NCBI GenBank assembly: GCA_900323505.1
Contig: OOIN01000012.1
Span: 930,001 to 994,000, forward strand
Direction of reading: 5' to 3'
From: Ustilago trichophora
Lineage: Eukaryota; Basidiomycota; Ustilaginomycetes; Ustilaginales; Ustilaginaceae
DNA: 64,000 bases
The position numbers and the translations under genes are program-made. A model generated the notes under the pieces. The model searched no databases, was not told where the DNA came from, and was given only the letters and a program-made list of their open reading frames with translations. This document shows positions 57,703 to 64,000 of this stretch, piece after piece. Each line of letters begins with the position of its first letter. Position 1 is the first letter of the stretch.

Positions 57703-59415
57703 ATGGAGCACAACTTCACCCACACTCCACCGCCGTTTCTCGGCACAGGATTTCGACAAAACCATCAAATTCGACTCCTCAAATCCAACTCTTACCCTTA
57801 CCACACCTCTCATCGTTCCATCCTCCCTTCCTCCTCTCACGCCTCCCCTTCCCTCGGCCTGCTCACATCTACAGCTCCATCCTTCTCGAGGACCAATTTG
57901 ACTTCACATCGGAGAAAACACTTACGTCGATGCTACGATCTCTTGCATCTATGCATTCAGCGTCGCGAGATGCGGGTGGCAGCCAAATTCTTGCGGGTGA
58001 TCTTGGCAGCTCACGAGTGGGGCACTTCCGACGGGGAATGTTGGAGACTTGCGCTTCTCGTACTTTCCTTAACTCCTTCATCCAGCAGTCAAGACGACGA
58101 AGAGACCCACGACCAGGAGGCTAACGAAGCGACGAGGAGAAAAATCAGCTTTTTACAATCCCAAGACTTGGATTCGAGTTCCTTTTTCAAAGCTACCCAC
58201 ATCACTTCCACGCTCATTCATGAATATATCGCCTGCAACCGGCTCAACGATGCCATAGAGTTGTTGGAACAACGGGTCAATGTACATCCGTACAAGAGTC
58301 GTCCAGAATTACATGCCTTGTTGGGAATGTTGTATGTCTTTGTGGGAATTCAGACGCTATTGAACAACATTTCTGAAGGTCAAGAGGAAGGAGAAGAAAG
58401 AAGGCGGGTAAATTTGAGACTGTTGGACAGGGAGACGAGGAAAAAGGCGAAGCTATGCTTTGAAGCGTCGCTTCAGGCGGGGGAGAGTTGGGTTCGGGGA
58501 GAGGTGCAAAAACGACAGAGGGTTTATGGGATCTTCAGGAGGGATCAGATGGATGTGGAGGGTAGAAAGTTGGCGAGAAGGGGGCAGGTGTGGGGTTTAG
58601 ATCCGGTAGGGGAGGATGGAGAGAATGGATGGCCGGCTGAGGAGCATAAGGATTTAAGAAAGATCAGGAGGAAGCTCGAAAGAGATGCGAATGCTGCTGA
58701 TGACGTTGACGAAGGAGAAGAAGGCCAAGAGGAAGAAGAAGAAGAAGATGGTGAAAGTGATGCTGGGAGTGATATAGCAACCTCTGCCTCAGGTAGTGTA
58801 TACACTGCCTCTTCGGCCGCCTCCGCCTCTTCCTCTTCCGAAAGCGAATCGGAGAGGCGAGGTCGAACTCGAACGCGCTCCCAAAGATCATCCGTATCCG
58901 GTGAACCATCCACTCCACCACTTCAATCCGAGGATTCTATCCCCCAACCCAACAAAGGACCTCGAGCATGGGCACGACATTGGCCGGAAGTGAGCCATAT
59001 CTGGACTCCTACTCCACCCCTAGCATGCGAGATGGCAAAACAATTTTTGAACTTACTTGCGCCATCAAACATACCAAGTGAGATGAAAAGCAAAAGGAGA
59101 AAGGGTAGGGATGATTTGCCTGATGTTGAGCAAGATCAAGATGAGGAAAATATGGGATTCGGAGGAGTGGTGCAGTTAACTCAAGAGGAAGCTGAAGCTA
59201 GATTGAGAAGAATTCTTTTCGAACGGGTTGAGGATCAAATTGATACAAATACCAATGGTGGTAGACAAGACCGTATAACAAGGGTTAAGAAAGAAGATGC
59301 AAGAAAGAGGGATAGACATAGCAAAGAAGAAAGAAGAAAACGTAAAAGAGAAAGATACGATAATGAACCAGAATCTTTCTCCAAAAAACGACATCGTTCA
59401 GAATACCCCTTTTAG
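57703..59415 (+). CDS. RRN11: Rrn11-like RNA polymerase I initiation factor
   Basis: A 570-residue protein. The segment HLRRCYDLLHLCIQRREMRVAAKFLRVIL, followed by CWRLALLVLS, has the signature of the TPR-like helical pairs in fungal Rrn11 (core factor subunit, counterpart of TAF1A), which recruits RNA polymerase I to rDNA promoters in the nucleolus. A second helical block (LIHEYIACNRLNDAIELLEQ, then LHALLGMLYVFVGIQTLL) follows at about 165-225. A long acidic and Ser-rich insertion lies at about 320-410. The C-terminus is very Lys/Arg/Glu-rich and ends KKRHRSEYPF. Assignment rests on motif memory. The ATG at 57703 is the first in the frame, but an upstream exon is possible. Confidence 0.62.
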   Translation: MEHNFTHTPPPFLGTGFRQNHQIRLLKSNSYPYHTSHRSILPSSSHASPSLGLLTSTAPSFSRTNLTSHRRKHLRRCYDLLHLCIQRREMRVAAKFLRVILAAHEWGTSDGECWRLALLVLSLTPSSSSQDDEETHDQEANEATRRKISFLQSQDLDSSSFFKATHITSTLIHEYIACNRLNDAIELLEQRVNVHPYKSRPELHALLGMLYVFVGIQTLLNNISEGQEEGEERRRVNLRLLDRETRKKAKLCFEASLQAGESWVRGEVQKRQRVYGIFRRDQMDVEGRKLARRGQVWGLDPVGEDGENGWPAEEHKDLRKIRRKLERDANAADDVDEGEEGQEEEEEEDGESDAGSDIATSASGSVYTASSAASASSSSESESERRGRTRTRSQRSSVSGEPSTPPLQSEDSIPQPNKGPRAWARHWPEVSHIWTPTPPLACEMAKQFLNLLAPSNIPSEMKSKRRKGRDDLPDVEQDQDEENMGFGGVVQLTQEEAEARLRRILFERVEDQIDTNTNGGRQDRITRVKKEDARKRDRHSKEERRKRKRERYDNEPESFSKKRHRSEYPF

Positions 59416-59545
59416 CCCATCCCCCCTTCCCTTCCCATCCATCCTTCTCTCACACAAACACACACAGAGACACAATATCACGCAATCATTACCCGCTTCA
59501 CTTGGACGGGAATACAAATTTCCACCAATTAGCATTAAACTAAGT
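59416..59545. terminator. Short convergent 3' region
   Basis: Only 130 bases separate the stops of the Rrn11-like and CWF19-like genes, so both 3' ends must form here or overlap. A CACACAGAGACACA stretch and AAACTAAGTTTAAG lie inside. No canonical AATAAA was seen. Confidence 0.35.
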
Positions 59546-61936
59546 TTAAGAAGTTTGAGAGAGAAGCAAAGCTCTCAATGCAGCCGAACGTTGTTTTTCC
59601 GCCTTTTCTCCGTCTTGTTTTTCCTCGTCACTTTGGGCCGTTTTCCAATCTGCCAAGTGGGGCAAGTTTAAAAGTTTTGCCAAAGTGGTACGAACGAATT
59701 GGACGGGGAATCGGGAAGATGTATTTAGAGGAACCAACCACTCTTTCTTGTCTTTATCATGCAGGATCAGGTGGAAATATCCATCCTCCTGTTGTTCTTC
59801 CCGACTTTCAGTATCTGTACCCGTCGAAAAGTAGCTTTCGATCTCGGTCCTGTTGCGTATTACTTTTCCTTGGACTAGCGTCTCTAGAGCATCATCGAGC
59901 TGTTGGACCAGATCATTTTCTTGAACGACGGCGGAGAGCAGCGCAAGCAATTGGGTTTGAAAATGCGTCATTCGACTACTGGTACGTACCCGTACAAGAG
60001 TCCATTCCAGCATAACATGACCCTTCTCACTCCACAACTGTCGAACAGCTGCCTTTGTTTCTTCCATCTCGACTTGCACTCTCCGTCTCTCCTCCCCCTC
60101 TTCGTTCTTTTCTTTCTTGTCGTCCTTGGATCCAAGAACAGGGTGCGTGGGGGGTAAAAGATTCGACGTGTGCGTCAAGGGAACGATGAGAAGATGACAA
60201 GCATTGTGAGGGATACTGTTGATGCTAGGATGAGAGAATGGACCTTTCGGGAAGACGAGGTAGGATTCGGCTCCAATGGTGACAATGAGCGATTTGGCTA
60301 CGGTAGGGTTGGATAGGCAGAACCAACAGTTGGTTGGGCCGACGGGGATCAGTTGACGTTTTTGATGGGTGGAAAAATTGGGCTTGGAAGGTAGGCCGGG
60401 TGGAAGGGGGATAGTGGATCTGGCCCATCCGCTGTTGTTCTCGTTGCTGCTGCTGCTGGTGGTAGTGGTGGTGGTGGTGCTCGAAGATGGGAGGGGAAGG
60501 CTGTTTGATCCAGTCGAAGCACTTGGAGCCTGTTTGGAGGGACAAGCGCGAATAAAGTGACCTTCAACGTTGCAGATACGACAGACGTAGCCTGGAGGTG
60601 GAACATCATTACTATCGCTCTCCTCACCCCTCTGACGCTTGGGTTTCGGTTCGGAGAATCGAAAGTTCGGCCCTGCATCCATGTCCATTCCTCCATTTGC
60701 TCCTTGGGCTTGTCTCTTGCCACCTCCCTCTCTTGCAGAGGGTACATGGTATGGTGACTGCGTTGCGTTCCCAGGCACCGTTACTGGCTCCCCTTTCTGC
60801 TGATCGGCAGGTGTAAGGTTCAGCGCCAGGAACCATCTCCTCTTCTTGGCGTTCGCGAATTTGGCTAGAGACACGAAACGAGTGACGCTTTTCAACCTTT
60901 CCACTTCTCTCCTCTCCTGTGGTGTTGCCTGGCTTGGTGGAGTCGGGAGGTATGATGCGAGACTGGTGACGTACGGCGCACGTTCCCAGAATGCACCCGT
61001 TGCGAGTGTTTCTTCTGATATGCCGACGGGAAGGTCCGCTTCCGAGGAAGAGGGTCCAAGGGAGAAGTGATACCGAGGGCAAGCGTGCGTTGCGAGCCTT
61101 GCGATTGCTGGGCTACCCCACATCCTCGCTGTCGCATCCGGCAGCCCTTCTGTGGGGTCAGCAGGATTGGCCGAAGTGGAGAAGAGGGTGACGCCTGTCG
61201 GCCAGCAGTTTGTGAGCAACAGATCGATCGGTGGACGAGAGCCGAGGAGAGAGACAGCGGCATTTTGGGCTGCTTCCTTGGCTTGTGTTTGCGATGCTGA
61301 TGCTCTGGCTGCTGCTAGCGATCCTGGCCTCCCGCCAGCCCCAGCTGCAGGAATTGGAGCTGTGGAAGAAGAAGGCAAGGGAAGGCGGAAAGATGGGTGC
61401 GCAAGCAGACGATGGATGGTGGAAGGAGTGATATGTGACACTGCCTCGTCGGCCGAACGCTGCTCTGAAGTCTCGAACCATTCTTCCGCGTCAAAATCTT
61501 TCCCTGCTCCCTCAGCTGCTGCATAGTGCTGAGAATCCCATACTCCGCCCACAAATGCCACTCTGAATCCAGAGGATGTGACAAAGACCCCGCTTTTGCC
61601 TCGAGCGTAGTAAAGATTGTCCGTCACCTGCACCAGGCCTTCCGGTACCCTCTTAGCGTTGTTGCTTGAAGCTTCTGCAACTTTCTCCGAAACAAGCTGA
61701 GGCAGCGGACAGGTGCCCTGGTAGAAATATGTCGGGATGGGAAGCTTGAGCGTGCCTTCTAGTAGGTCGGATTGTTGCTGCTGGAGTTGAGATTGAGTTG
61801 GGTCGGGATCAAATAGGTCGCCAAGGATGAAAAGCGCACCAAAGGGACCATGTTTAGACTGGATGGCCGAGATCTTTGAAACTAGATCCGTAAGGCGCCC
61901 GCTTACTGGACCTACTACCAGGACCTTTTCCTGCAT
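59546..61936 (-). CDS. DRN1: CWF19-like protein (Drn1 type)
   Basis: A 796-residue protein of the CWF19L1/Drn1 family, associated with the lariat debranching enzyme Dbr1 and late spliceosomes. The N-terminal part is a metallophosphoesterase-like fold (VLVVGPVSGRLTDLVSKI, GALFILGDLF) that lacks most of the metal-binding residues of active enzymes. A CCHC-type zinc knuckle lies near residues 449-463 (CRICNVEGHFIRAC). The HIT-like CwfJ_C_1 domain (CWFCLSNPTVAKSLIVTIG, ending with NACHLLIVPLTH) spans about 520-640. CwfJ_C_2 follows at about 650-795, ending ALLLSQTS. The family usually has HxHxQ near the HIT end; here the visible form is AHLL-like (HLLIVPLTHTSN). The ATG at 61934-61936 (MQEKVLVVGPVSG) fits the family; the longer upstream frame does not. 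Confidence 0.85.
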   Translation of the reverse strand: MQEKVLVVGPVSGRLTDLVSKISAIQSKHGPFGALFILGDLFDPDPTQSQLQQQQSDLLEGTLKLPIPTYFYQGTCPLPQLVSEKVAEASSNNAKRVPEGLVQVTDNLYYARGKSGVFVTSSGFRVAFVGGVWDSQHYAAAEGAGKDFDAEEWFETSEQRSADEAVSHITPSTIHRLLAHPSFRLPLPSSSTAPIPAAGAGGRPGSLAAARASASQTQAKEAAQNAAVSLLGSRPPIDLLLTNCWPTGVTLFSTSANPADPTEGLPDATARMWGSPAIARLATHACPRYHFSLGPSSSEADLPVGISEETLATGAFWERAPYVTSLASYLPTPPSQATPQERREVERLKSVTRFVSLAKFANAKKRRWFLALNLTPADQQKGEPVTVPGNATQSPYHVPSAREGGGKRQAQGANGGMDMDAGPNFRFSEPKPKRQRGEESDSNDVPPPGYVCRICNVEGHFIRACPSKQAPSASTGSNSLPLPSSSTTTTTTTSSSSNENNSGWARSTIPLPPGLPSKPNFSTHQKRQLIPVGPTNCWFCLSNPTVAKSLIVTIGAESYLVFPKGPFSHPSINSIPHNACHLLIVPLTHTSNLLPPTHPVLGSKDDKKEKNEEGEERRRVQVEMEETKAAVRQLWSEKGHVMLEWTLVRVRTSSRMTHFQTQLLALLSAVVQENDLVQQLDDALETLVQGKVIRNRTEIESYFSTGTDTESREEQQEDGYFHLILHDKDKKEWLVPLNTSSRFPVQFVRTTLAKLLNLPHLADWKTAQSDEEKQDGEKAEKQRSAALRALLLSQTS

Positions 61937-62183
61937 CCTTACTGCTTCTTCGTACCTTCCAAAGCTGATAGAGATGACAAGGTAGGATGGATGGAAGAAT
62001 AGCCACAATTGTGTCGTACTTAAGCGAACGCTCCACTTTTTCCCATTTGGAGGAAATTTGCCGAATTCCGAATTTCTGCCACGACCCTGAAAGAGACTTG
62101 ACTTCTTCTTGCCAACCGTGCTTTGACCATCCCAGTTCTCTCTCCACACCATCTCTCCTCACCTTGCCCGATACACAACAAAG
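61937..62183. promoter_or_regulatory. Compact bidirectional promoter, DRN1 / VMA21
   Basis: Only 247 bases separate the two divergent ATGs, so promoter elements are shared or interleaved. Both strands remain open across most of it by chance. No TATA box is evident. Confidence 0.5.
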
Positions 62184-62585
62184 ATGTCGAGCCTCGACGT
62201 AACACCTTCGAGAGTTGCACCAAGGGGCAAAGACCCGGCTCAAGGGGTCTACTACAAATTGGCCTTGTTCAGTGTAGCTCTCTTTGCGGCTCCTTTATTT
62301 GCGTATTACTTTGCCAAGGATCGATATTTCGCCGGTAAGCACGCTCCCACTAGTCCCTTGCTACAATCAAGAGAACGAGACTCAGATGCTGATCTACTTG
62401 TGGTCTCTTTGTTGGGGGAGGCAGGCAACGCGACGTATGCGGGTGGACTGGCGGCGCTAGTGGTCAATTTGGTTTTAGGGGCGTATGTCGTTGTTGCGTT
62501 TTTGGAGGATGATTCTGATGTTGTGGCTGCGGCAAAGCAGAGCAAGGGGCAGAAGACAAAGGAAGAAGGGAAGAAGGATAAGTGA
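62184..62585 (+). CDS. VMA21: Vma21, V-ATPase assembly chaperone
   Basis: Vma21 is a small ER membrane protein that assembles the Vo sector of the vacuolar H+-ATPase and escorts it to the Golgi. Two membrane spans are visible: KLALFSVALFAAPLFAYYFA and GGLAALVVNLVLGAYVVVAF, the second followed by LEDD, as in yeast Vma21 (VVAFREDT). The C-terminus ends KKDK, a dilysine ER-retrieval signal of the KKXX type. The open frame of 133 codons contains a 90-nt intron at 62335-62424 (donor GTAAGC, acceptor GGCAG) that is a multiple of three and stop-free. Removal joins exons 62184-62334 and 62425-62585 for a 103-residue protein with the usual short lumenal loop. The gene is divergent from DRN1 and convergent with ORC2. 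Confidence 0.88.
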   Translation: MSSLDVTPSRVAPRGKDPAQGVYYKLALFSVALFAAPLFAYYFAKDRYFAGKHAPTSPLLQSRERDSDADLLVVSLLGEAGNATYAGGLAALVVNLVLGAYVVVAFLEDDSDVVAAAKQSKGQKTKEEGKKDK

Positions 62586-62836
62586 TCCATTGACAGCATC
62601 AAGCCGTAGAAAAGGAGGTATCGGAATCACACTAGTTGCTTTAACAACGAGGACAGCTCGTAAGCAACCAGTCAGTATACCCGATCGTAATTTGCACTGT
62701 TCATCAAAGCAATGCAAACACGGTCATCATCTCAGACAACACAGAACGATGGTCGCACACCACACACATCTAAACACAAGCGATGCAAGGGCGACAGAAA
62801 AGGGTGTATCATTCGTAACACGACATGGTGTGAAAT
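62586..62836. other. Convergent intergenic region
   Basis: 251 bases between the VMA21 and ORC2 stops, holding both 3' UTRs. Nothing else is visible. Confidence 0.6.
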
Positions 62837-64000
62837 CTAGATCGACTTCAACCGCTCCAAGACGGTCGCAAGCACCTTTGCATCAGCCAAACCGATGCTT
62901 ATGACGCCCTGTTTGCTGATATGGCACAAGTGATGATCCTTGAACTCGATCAGAAGCGATTTGAAGTCGGCCTCGTTGGATACGAGGAATGACCGTTTCG
63001 CCTTGTTAAGCAAATCTGCGTAAGGTACACCTCCCACTCCGCCTGTGGTTCCTTCCGTGGTGCTCGAAGAAAGGCTTTGTTTGGCGAGGAGGTTGAACAG
63101 GGCTCTCGCCTTCGTGGTGACCGATTTGAGAATCGAGATTGCCGAAGTCTCGGAGACTGTGCGGAAGGAATCGGATACTTGGAGACCGTTGTAGTATGCC
63201 ACGTCTGCAGAGGTCGATGCTGACGATTGGGCCGCGCCGACGGGCTGCTTGGCGGCAAGGCTCGATGCAGAGCCGATAAGGTCGAGTGAAGGAGGGAGCG
63301 CAGGCATCCAAGAAGCAAAGGCCGGATTCGATCGCATGATAAGCATCTCATCCAGACTCGGCGTGTAGGTTGACATGTTCTGCCAGATCCAACACAATCT
63401 CCCGCTTCCCTGTCGCGCTCCTGAAGTGTCGTGGGACAGGGGAGAAGGTTTGTCTGATGTCTGATGGCCAGTGGTAGATGCGATGAAGCCAGAGTTGACG
63501 TGTTCCGTGGTGGCCATAATGTGGATGTTGCTCGACCGAGCAAGGGTCTCGAGGACGCTCTTGAAGCGCAAAGATTGCATACCGGGCGCGTCAAATGTTT
63601 CGAGGATCAAAAAGAGCTTTGTGGGGCCCGCAACGTCGGTTCGAGAGAACCGCCTGACGATCCTCTCTGCCCTCGCGGCAGTCAGAGTGGAGACGACCAT
63701 CCCTGCCTTGCCTCCCTCCTCCTCTTCGTTTCTTCCTGCAGCTGCGCTCACCGTCAACGAGCCCAACCCAACCGCCCGCTCCACTTCAGCTAACAGATCT
63801 TCCACCTTGAACCCCTTCATCGCCCCTTGAGCCACCACGCCCACGGCATCCCCCTCGGCCTCGATCCGTTTGGCTACAAGCTCGGTCAATAGCTTTGTCT
63901 TGCTCCCCACGCCATGGAAAATGATCGCGTACCCTGCCAAGAGTTGGGCGAGGTAGACAGGGAGCAAGCGGCGATACATGCGCGTGGCGAGGTCAGAGAT
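62837..64000 (-). CDS. ORC2: Origin recognition complex subunit 2 (partial)
   Basis: The C-terminal 387 codons of Orc2, an AAA+-like subunit of the origin recognition complex that loads MCM helicases at replication origins. The frame is open through the window edge, so the N-terminus lies outside. LLAGYAIIFHGVGSKTKLLT matches the Orc2 hallmark (FYGxGSKxxLL). The AAA+ Walker B region is LFLILETFDAPGMQSLR, and NIHIMATTEHVNSGF follows, where Orc2 has a degenerate sensor. The C-terminal winged helix lies at about the last 110 residues (FLVSNEADFKSLLIEFKDHH, LVQ-type end LATVLERLKSI). A glutamate/glycine-rich insertion (NEEEEGGKAG) sits inside the AAA+ part. Confidence 0.92.
   Translation of the reverse strand: MSDLATRMYRRLLPVYLAQLLAGYAIIFHGVGSKTKLLTELVAKRIEAEGDAVGVVAQGAMKGFKVEDLLAEVERAVGLGSLTVSAAAGRNEEEEGGKAGMVVSTLTAARAERIVRRFSRTDVAGPTKLFLILETFDAPGMQSLRFKSVLETLARSSNIHIMATTEHVNSGFIASTTGHQTSDKPSPLSHDTSGARQGSGRLCWIWQNMSTYTPSLDEMLIMRSNPAFASWMPALPPSLDLIGSASSLAAKQPVGAAQSSASTSADVAYYNGLQVSDSFRTVSETSAISILKSVTTKARALFNLLAKQSLSSSTTEGTTGGVGGVPYADLLNKAKRSFLVSNEADFKSLLIEFKDHHLCHISKQGVISIGLADAKVLATVLERLKSI

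Overview
This window looks like nuclear DNA from a smut fungus (Ustilaginales: Ustilago, Sporisorium or Pseudozyma type). The evidence is eukaryotic housekeeping genes on both strands, very long mostly intronless reading frames (VPS13 alone has 3,343 codons), serine/glutamine/alanine-rich disordered tails typical of basidiomycete proteins, a few short GT-AG introns, and intergenic microsatellites and poly-A/poly-T tracts. I cannot fix the species from sequence alone. I see no transposon, virus, CRISPR array, rRNA gene or convincing tRNA.

Layout. 1-2147: non-coding, with a (TG)37 microsatellite and many copies of a TACAGTA/TACTGTA motif. 2148-12179 (-): VPS13 lipid-transfer protein. 12180-13587: promoter plus two doubtful small genes. 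13588-14769 (-): METTL21-type methyltransferase, divergent from SEC8 (15331-20349, +), an exocyst subunit. 20694-21413 (-): a six-exon gene for a 70-residue protein that an ORF scan misses. 22594-23706 (-): mitochondrial ribosomal protein uS5m. 25355-29476 (+): two-RRM RNA-binding protein. 30345-32699 (-): unknown protein. 33084-34412 (-): LYR-motif protein. 34413-38813: about 4.4 kb with no supported gene, upstream of a C2H2 zinc-finger factor (38814-40988, +). 42265-47235 (+): SH3-PX-BAR sorting nexin of SNX9 type. 47485-48900 (-): secreted GH43 exo-beta-1,3-galactanase-like enzyme. 50613-52039 (-): SEC62, probably with an intron directly after the ATG. 52953-57212 (+): condensin subunit CAP-D2. 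57703-59415 (+): Rrn11-like Pol I factor. 59546-61936 (-): CWF19-like/Drn1. 62184-62585 (+): VMA21 with an in-frame 90-nt intron. 62837 to beyond 64000 (-): ORC2, cut by the window edge.

How the genes relate. This is ordinary euchromatin rather than a cluster with one function. Several genes serve membranes and secretion (VPS13, SEC8, sorting nexin, SEC62, VMA21) and others serve chromosomes or RNA (condensin, ORC2, Rrn11, Drn1, the RRM protein), but nothing shows co-regulation. Four divergent pairs share 5' regions: methyltransferase/SEC8, uS5m/RRM protein, SEC62/condensin and DRN1/VMA21. The most unusual signal is the TACAGTA motif, which forms perfect 12- to 16-bp palindromes and which I found only between genes. 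The rest of the interest lies in gene structures that a simple ORF reading gets wrong.
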